A stretch of DNA of 31,321 nucleotides from Pyrinomonadaceae bacterium (GCA_018060305.1 JAGOWF010000001.1:1-31321), one strand, 5' to 3'. Counted from the first letter of the stretch, positions 1 through 7,316 are shown. Numbers and translations: made by a program. The notes: generated by a model from the letters alone, not told the origin.

Positions 1-817
1 CTAAACCTAAAACTCGCTCCGTGGCCGCTTTTGCGCGGCGGGCGACCTCGAATGGGTCCTGCTCCCAATACTCAGGCCGAAAGATCTCGATGCTCACCAT
101 GCGGTCGTAACCGATCTTGTCGAGGTGCGACTTTATCTCGGCGAGCGGCAGGATGCCCTCGCCGGGATAGAGCCTTTGGGCGTCGGTCAATTGCTCGCGC
201 GGCAGGTCTTCGGCGTCGTTTATGTGAAAAATAAATAATTTCCGAGCATCGAGCGCGTCTATTGCGTCAAACGTCGAGCCGCCCGCGTAGAAGTGGAACG
301 AATCCAGCACGAGCCCGACATTGTAACGGTCAACTTTTTCGATGATCTCGCCGGCAAGATCGAGCGTCTGCACGGAGCAATCGGTCTGGCCGAGAAACTC
401 AAAGGCGAGCGACACGCCGTGCTCGACGGCGATGTCGCCCATTTCATTCAAAACGCGGACCGACTCGGTGATAATGGTCTCGCGCCGGACGCCGGCGGGC
501 AGTTTGCCCGGCACGACGACGATATACGGGCAGCCGATGCGGCCCGCGAGCGCGGCGAGCGTCTCGCATTCGGCGAGCACCTTGTCATAATCATCGATAC
601 CGCGAAAGGTGACGTGCTCGATGGAGTTTATCGAATAGGGATCGACGTTCGCGGCGATCAATTCGGCGGCAAGCGCATCGATCGCGTGTGTTTCGAGATA
701 GCGATACAGCTTTGCCGACCATATTTCGATCAGATCGTAACCGGCGGCGGAGGCGGCCAGAATGTCGGTCGAGAGGTCGGCGTGCATTGTGGTGGCGCCG
801 TTAAGAGCGATCTTCAT
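1..817 (-). CDS. Sugar phosphate isomerase/epimerase (TIM barrel), C-terminus cut by window edge
   Basis: The minus-strand frame from ATG at 815-817 stays open to base 2, giving 272 residues with no stop in the window, so the 3' end is missing. The fold is the xylose-isomerase-like (AP endonuclease 2) TIM barrel, which rearranges or epimerises small sugars and polyols using a divalent metal. Visible candidate metal ligands in the usual order are E140 (AFEFLGQ), D172 and H175 (LDSFHFYAGG), H198 (FHINDAE) and E244 (SIEIFRPEYW). The protein begins MKIALNGATT with no signal peptide, so it is cytoplasmic. Substrate cannot be assigned; inosose dehydratase and hydroxypyruvate isomerase belong to the same superfamily. 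It is divergent from the transglycosylase gene, with about 100 bp between. No strong Shine-Dalgarno is visible. Confidence 0.88.
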   Translation of the reverse strand, partial: MKIALNGATTMHADLSTDILAASAAGYDLIEIWSAKLYRYLETHAIDALAAELIAANVDPYSINSIEHVTFRGIDDYDKVLAECETLAALAGRIGCPYIVVVPGKLPAGVRRETIITESVRVLNEMGDIAVEHGVSLAFEFLGQTDCSVQTLDLAGEIIEKVDRYNVGLVLDSFHFYAGGSTFDAIDALDARKLFIFHINDAEDLPREQLTDAQRLYPGEGILPLAEIKSHLDKIGYDRMVSIEIFRPEYWEQDPFEVARRAKAATERVLGL

Positions 818-916
818 TGCGGATTAGTCTAGCACGACACGCGGCAACCGAAAGCATTGCCCGGCCGTCTAAAACTCGGTATCCTGTTTAAGAACGCCTC
901 GCCTGAAGTAACCGTT

Positions 917-2290
917 ATGAAAAAGCTTTCTATCGCATTGCTCGTGATGATCTTCGCCGCCTCCTTTGCCGCCGCGCAGTCTGACGCTGAGCTTCGCGCG
1001 GTGGTCGCAAAGGACAAAACGAGCCGCGACGCCGCCGGCAAACTCCTCTCGCTGACCGCCGCGGAGCACGCCGAGCGAGGCGAGGTCTATTTTGAGAATC
1101 GCCACTTCCCCGAGGCGCGTGAGCATTTTCAGATCGTGCTCGACAAATACGCCGACGACCCTTTGTTTGCCCGCGCGATGTTTGTCGTCGGCCGCTCTTT
1201 TATGTGGGAGCGGCAATATGCCAACGCCATTGTCTGGCTCGATCGTGTTTCGCGCGAGTTTCCGGCGACAAAGGACGGCCGCGAAGCTCTCGCGTTCAAG
1301 GGCGCGTGTCATGTTCGGCTCAATAAACACGCCGACGCCGCAAAGATATACGAGCAATACACCGTAATGTATCCGACGGGCGAGCGCCTCGATTCGGCGT
1401 ATCTCAATACCATCGACGCTCTTCGCGAGGCGGGCAATTATGATGGCGCAAACACTTGGGTCGATAGGGCGCAGCAGCGTTTTGCAGGCACGCCAATCGA
1501 GACAAACGCCCTTCACGCCCGCGTGCGAATGGAGATCTATCGCCAGCGTTGGCCCGAGGCCGTTGCGGCCGCCGATGTGATGCTCGCGCACGCCGCGTTT
1601 GGCGGCTCGATGTCCACAATGGACGAGGTCAAATACCTAAAAGCCTTTGCGCTCGAAAAAAGCGGGCGCCGCGCCGACGCGATGGCTGTTTACGCGTCGA
1701 TCCCTGAGAATTCGGCCTCGTATTACGCCGGGCTTGCTGCCGATAAGCTCGCCGTGCCTGACAAGCGCGTCCGGCGCATCGTCCAGATATCGCCGAGCGT
1801 GCTCGCGGCGTTTCCCGCTGCCTATCGCGACGACGTTTTGCGTTACGCAAAGAAAAAGCACGTCGATCCGCGATTTGTTTTGGCGATAATGAAGCAGGAA
1901 AGTGCCTTTCGCCCGGGTGCAAAAAGTCCGTCTGCGGCTCGCGGGCTGATGCAGTTCGTCTTTGACACCGCCATAAAGTACAAGAATAAGGCCGGTTTCC
2001 CCGCGCTGCAGCCCGACGACCTTTATCTGCCCGCCGTCAGCATCGCGCTCGGCGTGGAATACATCGCCGCGCTCCGCGATCAGTTTGGCGGCCTTAACGA
2101 GGCCATCGCCGCGAGCTACAACGGCGGCGAAGATAACGCCGCGCGCTGGCTAAATCGCTCAAATCCCAAAGAGCCCGCCATCTTCGCCTCCGAAGTCGGC
2201 TTCGCACAGACAAAGGATTACGTCCAAAAGGTGCTGGCCAACTACCGAATCTACCGCGACCTATACGATGACAACCTCGTGCGGCGATAG
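917..2290 (+). CDS. Secreted soluble lytic murein transglycosylase (Slt type, family 1)
   Basis: This 457-aa protein cleaves the MurNAc-GlcNAc bond of peptidoglycan from the periplasmic side. An upstream in-frame ATG at 857 would add 20 residues, but ATG 917 starts a clean signal peptide (MKKLSIALLVMIFAASFAAA, then Q), so I place the start there. Residues about 50-280 are TPR-like helical repeats (ENRHFPEAREHF, ANAIVWLDRVSREFP), as in the superhelical part of Slt70. The C-terminal SLT domain, about 310-440, has the catalytic glutamate E328 in MKQESAFRPGA, then SPSAARGLMQF and the AASYNGG motif. Length and domain order fit Slt-family proteins with a shortened superhelix. The gene stands alone; the next 589 bp are non-coding. 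Confidence 0.93.
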   Translation: MKKLSIALLVMIFAASFAAAQSDAELRAVVAKDKTSRDAAGKLLSLTAAEHAERGEVYFENRHFPEAREHFQIVLDKYADDPLFARAMFVVGRSFMWERQYANAIVWLDRVSREFPATKDGREALAFKGACHVRLNKHADAAKIYEQYTVMYPTGERLDSAYLNTIDALREAGNYDGANTWVDRAQQRFAGTPIETNALHARVRMEIYRQRWPEAVAAADVMLAHAAFGGSMSTMDEVKYLKAFALEKSGRRADAMAVYASIPENSASYYAGLAADKLAVPDKRVRRIVQISPSVLAAFPAAYRDDVLRYAKKKHVDPRFVLAIMKQESAFRPGAKSPSAARGLMQFVFDTAIKYKNKAGFPALQPDDLYLPAVSIALGVEYIAALRDQFGGLNEAIAASYNGGEDNAARWLNRSNPKEPAIFASEVGFAQTKDYVQKVLANYRIYRDLYDDNLVRR

Positions 2291-2625
2291 ATCGTTTATT
2301 GCGGCTTGTCGCCTCTCATTTCGGCCAGGCTTGCCTGACCCCTGCCTATGAATTGCCACGCACTTTAGAGCGTGGAGAGCGATCCTGTTAGCTTTCGCGG
2401 CTTTAGCCGAATGCGGGGCGGGCAAAAGAGGTTGGGCGAAAGCCCCAAATCTCCATTTGACCGCGACCACTAGCTAAAGCTAGTGGCAATTCATATAAAT
2501 CTGGTGGCAATTCATGTCCCTGAAAGGGACAAATGTAATAGCGTCGGGAGAATCCCGACGAATCGCGGCCGCGGGCGTTTCGCTCCCTGAAAGGGAGCAA
2601 TGATCGCGTCGATAAGTGGTCCCAA
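2291..2625. other. Non-coding stretch with a cluster of small hairpins
   Basis: No credible gene lies here. The sequence is a string of short perfect inverted repeats: CCACGC/GCGTGG (2356-2375), CCACTAGC/GCTAGTGG (2467-2486), GTCCCTGAAAGGGAC (2516-2530), CGTCGGG/CCCGACG (2542-2560) and GCTCCCTGAAAGGGAGC (2582-2598). A 12-bp direct repeat GTGGCAATTCAT occurs at 2483 and 2504, again 21 bp apart. The same kind of hairpin bricks recur at 4163-4363 and 14138-14553. These resemble REP/BIME-type intergenic palindromes; the first ones may also help end transcription of the transglycosylase gene. Confidence 0.7.
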
Positions 2626-2746
2626 ATTGCCGTTGCCTTTAGGCAACGGCTGCCGGCTCAAGAGCGGATCGGGCTTTAGCCCACGCTTTTGTTGGGCTGA
2701 AGCCCATTGTTGAGTGATAGGACCGTTGCCTAAAGGCAACGGCAAT
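2626..2746 (+). repeat. 121-bp fold-back repeat, copy A
   Basis: The element begins ATTGCCGTTGCC and ends GGCAACGGCAAT, so its ends are inverted copies of each other. Each end is also a palindrome (GCCGTTGCC-ttta-GGCAACGGC type). The centre is another hairpin, GGGCTTTAGCCC / GGGCTGAAGCCC, flanked by CTCAA and TTGAG in inverted orientation. It is nearly identical to copy B, which starts 12 bp after it ends, and has a diverged third copy at 4017-4138. No transposase or RAYT gene is in the window. Open frames across it are by-products of the repeat. Confidence 0.9.
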
Positions 2747-2757
2747 TGAAGAGACCG

Positions 2758-2878
2758 ATTGCCGTTGCCTTTAGGCAACGGCTGCCGGCTCAAGAGCGGA
2801 TCGGGCTTTAGCCCACGCTTTTGTTGGGCTGAAGCCCATTGTTGAGTGATAGGACCGTTGCCTAAAGGCAACGGCAAT
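2758..2878 (+). repeat. 121-bp fold-back repeat, copy B, abutting the 21-bp array
   Basis: This is a same-orientation near-identical copy of the element at 2626-2746, with terminal GCCGTTGCC/GGCAACGGC palindromes and the central GGGCTTTAGCCC/GGGCTGAAGCCC hairpin. Its last base (2878) is followed by one base and then the first unit of the tandem array. It therefore forms the left border of the array-plus-gene block, with copy C as the right border. Confidence 0.9.
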
Positions 2879-2879
2879 G

Positions 2880-3215
2880 TGAGTTTTCGCCGTCGAAAAA
2901 TGAGTTTTGCGTCCGCAAGTGTAAGTTTTCACTGGTGATAAATGACTTTTCACTGGTGATAAATGACTTTTCACTGGTGATAAATGACTTTTCACTGGTG
3001 ATAAATGAAATTCCACTGGTGATAAATGACTTTTCACTGGTGATAAATGAAATTCCACTGGTGATAAATAAAATTCCACTGGTGATAAATGAAATTCCAC
3101 TGGTGATAAATGACTTTTCACTGGTGATAAATGAAATTCCACTGGTGATAAATGCCTTTTCACTGGTGATAAATGAAATTCCACTGGTGATAAATGGCTT
3201 TTCACTGGTGATAAA
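2880..3215. repeat. Tandem array: 16 units of exactly 21 bp, each with a small hairpin
   Basis: Units start every 21 bp from 2880 without slippage. Fourteen (from 2922) contain CTGGTGATAA; the first two are diverged. Two main forms alternate irregularly: A, with TTTTCAC-TG-GTGATAA, and B, with AATTCCAC-TG-GTGATAA, in the order AAABABBBABABA after the first core-containing unit. The diverged units keep an inverted repeat with a different sequence (TTTTCG-CCGT-CGAAAA in unit 1, TTGCG-TC-CGCAA in unit 2). A truncated unit, TGACTTTTT, trails at 3216. Because 21 is divisible by 3, three frames stay open across it with 7-aa periodicity; I regard these as artefacts. The array ends 23 bp before the -35 box of the next gene. 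Confidence 0.95.
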
Positions 3216-3238
3216 TGACTTTTTGGCAAACATTTCCC

Positions 3239-3267
3239 TTGCAGTCGGCCCGAAATGGGCGTAAAAT
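3239..3267 (+). promoter_or_regulatory. Sigma-70-type promoter for the orphan gene at 3315
   Basis: TTGCAG (3239-3244) and TAAAAT (3262-3267) are separated by exactly 17 bp, a good match to housekeeping -35/-10 boxes. Transcription would begin near 3274. That places an in-frame ATG at 3255 upstream of the transcript and supports the start at 3315. The tandem array lies immediately upstream, where activator or repressor sites would be expected. Confidence 0.65.
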
Positions 3268-3314
3268 CCCTCCGAAACTACGAAATACTACTTTTTTACA
3301 AGGAGAAAACTACT

Positions 3315-4016
3315 ATGGCCGGTATCAGTTGGATGCCTACGACGTGGGCGGGAAAGGCGGCGATGTTTGCGAATGTCGGTGCGAAGATCGGGAACTACGC
3401 GGCGGCGCTCGGGCTGACGCCGGCCGAGGTTTTGGCGGCGGTTGGGATGTGCGATCAGTTTGCGGCGCAGTATTCGTTTATCACGCAGACACAGGCGTAT
3501 TCGCAGGCCGCGACGCAGTGGCGCGATCTGGGAATGTCGGGCGAACCTGAGGGCGACCCGCTCGGCGCGCCGCCCGCCGCGCCCGTGTATAATTCGCCCG
3601 GCGGCGAGATCATCGGCCTGCTCGACGCATTTCGCGCCGAGCGCGACCGCTGGGTCGCGGCCGCCGGTTACACTCAGGCCATCGGCGAAGACCTGATGAT
3701 CGTCGCCACATCGGGTCAGGGATTCAATCCCGGCGACGTCACGCCGACCATCGCCGTTTCTGCCGCGCAGGCCGATTATTTGTTTGGAATAACGGTATCA
3801 AACCGCGCCGATTCCGATATGTGGACGGTGCAGACAAAGCAAAAGGGCGGCAGTTGGCAAAATGTCGGCAGCTTTACCGGCAAGACCGCCGATATCACCG
3901 TCTCGCCCCTCGCCGACGGCGACCCCGAACAGGTCGAGGTCCGCGTTCAATTGCGAAAAAATAACGAGAACTACGGCAACGTCTCGCAAACCGCCACCGT
4001 TACCGTAAATCCGTAA
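3315..4016 (+). CDS. Orphan two-domain protein: helical N-terminus, Fn3-like C-terminus
   Basis: The start at 3315 is chosen over the in-frame ATG at 3255 because AAGGAG lies 9-10 bases upstream and a promoter maps between the two. The product is 233 aa, with no signal peptide and no membrane segment. Residues about 1-110 are Ala-rich and probably helical (WAGKAAMFANVGAKI, LTPAEVLAAVGMCDQFAAQY). A Pro-rich stretch (GAPPAAPVYNSPGG) and another helix (LLDAFRAERDRWVAAAG) follow. Residues about 142-233 look like a beta-sandwich of fibronectin III type (MWTVQTKQKGGSWQNVGSF, VEVRVQLRKNN). I cannot assign a function; uncharacterised proteins of this general layout exist in several phyla, but I recall no studied member. 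The stop codon directly touches a fold-back repeat (4017), and the array lies upstream, so the gene is part of a bracketed unit. Confidence 0.8.
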   Translation: MAGISWMPTTWAGKAAMFANVGAKIGNYAAALGLTPAEVLAAVGMCDQFAAQYSFITQTQAYSQAATQWRDLGMSGEPEGDPLGAPPAAPVYNSPGGEIIGLLDAFRAERDRWVAAAGYTQAIGEDLMIVATSGQGFNPGDVTPTIAVSAAQADYLFGITVSNRADSDMWTVQTKQKGGSWQNVGSFTGKTADITVSPLADGDPEQVEVRVQLRKNNENYGNVSQTATVTVNP

Positions 4017-4138
4017 ATTGCCGTTGCCTTTTGGCAACGGTTGCAGGCTGACGAGCGGATCGGGCTTTAGCCCACGCTTTTGTTGGGCTGGAAGCCCACT
4101 GTCGAGCCATAGGACCGTTGCCTAAAGGCAACGGCAAT
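4017..4138 (+). repeat. 122-bp fold-back repeat, copy C, abutting the orphan gene's stop
   Basis: Same orientation and ends as copies A and B (ATTGCCGTTGCC ... GGCAACGGCAAT), with about a dozen scattered differences and one extra base. It begins on the base after the TAA at 4014-4016. The terminal palindrome could act as a terminator for the orphan gene, although no T-run follows. It forms the right border of the 2879-4016 insert. Confidence 0.88.
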
Positions 4139-4162
4139 CGAAGAGGCCGCGCGCAGGCGCGG

Positions 4163-4363
4163 ACTTTTGCCGCGAAGCGGCTGAAGAAGGTAGCCAGACG
4201 TGAAACGTCTGGGAAGATCGCAAACCTTCGCGTCTCGCCCTGAAAGGGCGAAACGGCCCATCGCCGCTCACATTCGCCCGCACCTTCAGTGCGGCGGCGG
4301 TTGTGACGCATTTCCAGACGTTTCACGTCTGGCGACCGTCTTTAGCGGCTCCGCCGCGCAAAG
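4163..4363. repeat. Roughly 200-bp nested fold-back element, copy 1
   Basis: The left and right halves are inverted copies. An outer hairpin brick (CCGCGAAGCGG against GGCTCCGCCGCG) is followed by CCAGACGTGAAACGTCTGG (4194-4212) and its partner CCAGACGTTTCACGTCTGG on the right. Inner bricks are CGCCCTGAAAGGGCG on the left and CCGCACCTTCAGTGCGG on the right. It lies between the convergent orphan gene and threonine ammonia-lyase. A second copy with the same brick order is at 14261-14456. No protein is encoded. Confidence 0.85.
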
Positions 4364-4394
4364 GCACGGCTTGGCGGATCGCCCGAATATTTCC

Positions 4395-5627
4395 TTAATT
4401 CTCCCAATCGCCGTGGCCTTCGCGGGTGATGTGATAGCCGGCGGCCTTTAGATGTGAGTGAATGGCGAGGGCGTGGTCGTTATCGCGGACTTCGAGAAGC
4501 ATTTCGATGCCGACATGACCGAGCGGCGCGAGCCACATTGCCCGACGGTGAAAAACCTCTATCACATTCGCACCGGCCGCCGCGACCGCGTCGAGCAGGC
4601 CTGCGAGATTGCCCGGACGATCAACGACAAGCACGCTGAACATTACATAACGCCCGTGACGCACGAGGACGTGTTCGAGAACGCGCGTGAGCAGATTGGC
4701 GTCGATATTCCCGCCGGCAAGCACGACGCAGATACTCTCGCCGGGCGCGATGGCAATTTTACCTGAAAGCACGGCCGCGAGCCCCGCCGCGCCCGCGCCC
4801 TCGACGACGAGACGGTTATTCTGCACGCTGTGAAAGATCGCTTCGGCGATCTCTTCGTCATCGACCTCGACGATCTCGTCAACGTATTCGCGAATGATCG
4901 GAAGGGTGAGTTCGCCCGGCGTCTTTACCGCAATGCCGTCGGCGATCGTCGGCTTGGTCGCGGGGATCACCGCGCGGCCCTCGACGAGCGAAGGCTTGAC
5001 CCACGAAACGGCCGCCGATTGAACGCCGATGATGCGCACCGAGGGCTTTAGCGACTTTGCCGCGATCGCAATGCCCGACATCACGCCGCCGCCGCCGATC
5101 GGCACGATGATAGTCGTGACATCGGGCAGAGATTCGACGATCTCCATGCCGATAGTGCCCTGCCCCGCGATGATCCGCTCGTCGTCGTAAGCGTGGACGT
5201 AGGTCAGGCCGTTCTCTTTTTGAAGTTCCTTAGAGTAAGCGACCGCCTCGTCAAACGTCGCGCCCTTTAGGATAACCTCCGCGCCATAACCGCGCGTCGC
5301 ATTCACCTTTGTCAGCGGTGCAAACTCAGGCAAAACAATGGTCGCGGCAATGCCGACATAGCGCGCCGCCAGCGCCACGCCCTGCGCGTGGTTCCCGGCC
5401 GAGGCAGCGATCACGCCGCGCGACTTCTCGTCGTCAGCGAGTTGAGAGATCTTGTTGTAAGCGCCTCGGATCTTGAACGAGCCACTCTTTTGCAGGCTCT
5501 CGGCCTTGAGATGGACGCCCGCGCCGGTCTCGCGCGACAAACGCGCGTCCGCGATCACCGGCGTTTGATTGATAACGCCCGCAATCCGCCTGCGAGCGGA
5601 CTTGATATCATCGAGTGTGACAGCCAT
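4395..5627 (-). CDS. ilvA: Threonine ammonia-lyase (threonine dehydratase) with C-terminal ACT-like domain
   Basis: This PLP enzyme deaminates L-threonine to 2-oxobutanoate, the first step toward isoleucine or threonine breakdown. The 410-aa protein shows the Schiff-base lysine K52 in SGSFKIRGAYNK, the SAGNHAQG motif at about 76-83, and the phosphate-binding loop GGGGVMSG at 178-185. Residues about 328-400 form a small ACT-like regulatory domain (SVLVVDRPGNLAGLLDAV). The length and single ACT domain match the 400-aa type seen in many bacteria, not the 514-aa E. coli IlvA with its longer regulatory half. It starts at the ATG reading MAVTLDDIKS, divergent from the SPFH gene with 72 bp between. 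No other isoleucine genes are adjacent, so a biosynthetic versus catabolic role is open. Confidence 0.93.
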   Translation of the reverse strand: MAVTLDDIKSARRRIAGVINQTPVIADARLSRETGAGVHLKAESLQKSGSFKIRGAYNKISQLADDEKSRGVIAASAGNHAQGVALAARYVGIAATIVLPEFAPLTKVNATRGYGAEVILKGATFDEAVAYSKELQKENGLTYVHAYDDERIIAGQGTIGMEIVESLPDVTTIIVPIGGGGVMSGIAIAAKSLKPSVRIIGVQSAAVSWVKPSLVEGRAVIPATKPTIADGIAVKTPGELTLPIIREYVDEIVEVDDEEIAEAIFHSVQNNRLVVEGAGAAGLAAVLSGKIAIAPGESICVVLAGGNIDANLLTRVLEHVLVRHGRYVMFSVLVVDRPGNLAGLLDAVAAAGANVIEVFHRRAMWLAPLGHVGIEMLLEVRDNDHALAIHSHLKAAGYHITREGHGDWEN

Positions 5628-5670
5628 GCGTGTGACGCCGATTATAGCAAAGACGCCGCGAATGAGATAT

Positions 5671-5686
5671 ATTGACGTGTATCAAT
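5671..5686. promoter_or_regulatory. Short inverted repeat ATTGA-N6-TCAAT between divergent genes
   Basis: ATTGA and TCAAT flank CGTGTA in the 72-bp gap between threonine ammonia-lyase and the SPFH gene, ending 13 bases before the SPFH start and just upstream of its GGAGGT ribosome site. A site of this form could bind a dimeric regulator. It is short enough to be chance. Confidence 0.2.
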
Positions 5687-5699
5687 CAACGGAGGTCTT

Positions 5700-6713
5700 A
5701 TGCCCGAAATTTTTGGTGTTGGTGCCATTTTTCTACTATTTCTCGGTATCGCGCTGCTCGTCGTCGCGTGGAAAACGATAAAGATCGTCCCGCAATCCAG
5801 CGTCCTGCTCATCGAGCGGCTCGGGCGCTTTCACCGTGTTGCCAACAGCGGGCTGAATATAATCGTGCCGTTCTTCGAGGCACCACGCGCCGTTTACTGG
5901 ACAAACCAGCGGCCGGGCGTGACGTTTGTCGATCTTCGCGAACAGTTCATCGATCTGCCGCCGCAGAGCGTTATCTCTCGCGACAACGTGATGATGGGCG
6001 TCGATTCCGTCGTCTATTGGCAGATCACCGACCCGACAAAGGCCACATACGAGGTCAACGACCTCGTCGGCTCGATCGTGCAGTTGACATTTACCGGGAT
6101 GCGCAGCGTCATCGGCAAGCTCGACCTCGACCACACGCTTTCAAGCCGCGATCAAATCAACAACGAGCTGCGAATGATCCTTGACGAGGCCACAGACAAA
6201 TGGGGCGTCAAGGTAACACGCGTCGATATCAAGAACATCACTCCGCCCGAGGACGTTCGGATCACGATGGAAAAGCAAATGACCGCCGAACGCAATCGCC
6301 GCGCCCTCATTCTCCAGGCCGAAGGCGACAAACAGGCCGCCATAACCCGCGCCGAAGGCGAAAAGCAGGCCAACGTCACCCGCGCCGAAGGCGAAAAGGC
6401 ATCTGCCATCCTCGAAGCCGAGGGCGCCGCTCAGGCTCGCCTCACCGCCGCCGGCGCCGAGGCACAAACCATCGCCCAGATCGCCACCGCCATCGGCGAT
6501 CCCGGCCAAACCGCTCAGTATCTGATCACGGCGAGATATGTCGATTCAATGCGCGATATGGCCCGAACGCAAAACAGCAAGGTTATCTTTATGCCCACCG
6601 AGACGTCCGCCGTTCTGGCGAGCGTCGGGGCGTTTAAGGAAGTATTCAGCGAGACCGGCAAGGACGCGGCAGAATTGCCAAAACCGCGTAGCCCGCGTGA
6701 ATTGGACAAATAG
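5700..6713 (+). CDS. SPFH/Band 7 (stomatin/prohibitin-like) membrane protein
   Basis: The 337-aa protein has one N-terminal membrane segment (about 6-26), then a Band 7 domain beginning PQSSVLLIERLGRFHRVANS and including INNELRMILDEATDKWGVKV. A long Ala/Glu-rich coiled coil follows, with repeated AEGEKQA-type heptads, typical of stomatin and QmcA-like proteins. Such proteins oligomerise into rings in the membrane and organise microdomains or control membrane proteases. GGAGGT at 5691-5696 fixes the ATG at 5700. No NfeD partner is adjacent; instead the stop codon directly touches the start of a glutathione peroxidase gene, so the two are surely co-transcribed. This is the first gene of a seven-gene run to 10873. 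Confidence 0.92.
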   Translation: MPEIFGVGAIFLLFLGIALLVVAWKTIKIVPQSSVLLIERLGRFHRVANSGLNIIVPFFEAPRAVYWTNQRPGVTFVDLREQFIDLPPQSVISRDNVMMGVDSVVYWQITDPTKATYEVNDLVGSIVQLTFTGMRSVIGKLDLDHTLSSRDQINNELRMILDEATDKWGVKVTRVDIKNITPPEDVRITMEKQMTAERNRRALILQAEGDKQAAITRAEGEKQANVTRAEGEKASAILEAEGAAQARLTAAGAEAQTIAQIATAIGDPGQTAQYLITARYVDSMRDMARTQNSKVIFMPTETSAVLASVGAFKEVFSETGKDAAELPKPRSPRELDK

Positions 6714-7316
6714 ATGATAAAGATCCTCGTCGTCATCATTATTATTGTCGGTCTCGCCGCCGCCGCCCTGGCCTATCGCTACGGCCTTATTCTCAATCCG
6801 ACGCCGACCGCGCCGCCGCCGCAAAAGTCCGTTTATGAGTTCACGATGAAAGATATCGACGGCAACGACGTCAGCCTCGACACTTATCGCGGCAAGGTCG
6901 CGATGATAGTCAATGTCGCGAGCAAATGCGGCTACACGCCGCAATACGAGGGCTTAGAGAGTATCTACGAAAAATATAAGGATCGCGGCTTTGTTGTGCT
7001 CGGCTTCCCGGCAAACAATTTTCTCGGCCAGGAACCCGGCACCGAGGCCGACATTAAGGAATTCTGCCGGCTCACCTACGGCGTCTCATTCCCGATGTTC
7101 TCAAAGATTTCCGTCACCGGCAGCGATCAGCATCCGCTTTACACGATGCTGACGAGCAAGCAGTCGAATCCCGAATTCGGCGGCGATATTACGTGGAACT
7201 TTAACAAATTCCTTCTCGACAAAACGGGCCGCGTCGCCGCGCGTTTTGGCACAAAAGATATCCCCGAAAGTGATGTGGTGACGACCGCCATCGAGAAATC
7301 CCTCGCCGCCGACTAG
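6714..7316 (+). CDS. Membrane-anchored glutathione peroxidase family protein (cysteine type)
   Basis: This 200-aa protein begins with a membrane anchor (about 3-20, ILVVIIIIVGLAAAALA) and a Pro-rich linker, so the enzyme faces the periplasm. The peroxidatic cysteine is C72 in NVASKCGYTPQY; the tetrad partners Q106 (NFLGQEPG), W161 and N162 (ITWNFNKF) are present. Family members reduce hydroperoxides, in bacteria usually with thioredoxin. The stretch normally reading FPCNQF is FPANNF here, so the classic resolving cysteine is absent. C118, in EFCRLTYG, might substitute. Its ATG immediately follows the SPFH stop, implying translational coupling and a shared membrane location. Confidence 0.92.
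   Translation: MIKILVVIIIIVGLAAAALAYRYGLILNPTPTAPPPQKSVYEFTMKDIDGNDVSLDTYRGKVAMIVNVASKCGYTPQYEGLESIYEKYKDRGFVVLGFPANNFLGQEPGTEADIKEFCRLTYGVSFPMFSKISVTGSDQHPLYTMLTSKQSNPEFGGDITWNFNKFLLDKTGRVAARFGTKDIPESDVVTTAIEKSLAAD

Noticed and set aside
293..832. 179-aa plus-strand frame
   Set aside because: Antisense to the isomerase gene, whose metal ligands and fold motifs are clear on the minus strand.
869..1591. 240-aa minus-strand frame
   Set aside because: Antisense to the lytic transglycosylase; high GC codon bias keeps the opposite frame open. The peptide has no recognisable motif.
2512..2877. Minus-strand frame with repeated PLPKGNGN and QQKRGLKPDPLLSRQ peptides
   Set aside because: It is only the translation of the fold-back elements and hairpins; the two halves are the two 121-bp copies.
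2880..3215. CRISPR array
   Set aside because: The 21-bp units are directly adjacent with no unique spacers, and no cas genes are present.
2771..3264. Three open frames across the 21-bp array with 7-residue repeats (SHLSPVK, SFITSEK, INDFSLV types)
   Set aside because: A 21-bp repeat without stops in a frame stays open automatically. Three frames on both strands are open at once, none has a clear ribosome site, and diverged units keep the palindrome instead of the peptide.
6297..6480. Repetitive AEGEKQA codons as a DNA repeat or phage element
   Set aside because: This is the coiled coil normal for SPFH proteins, with varied codons.
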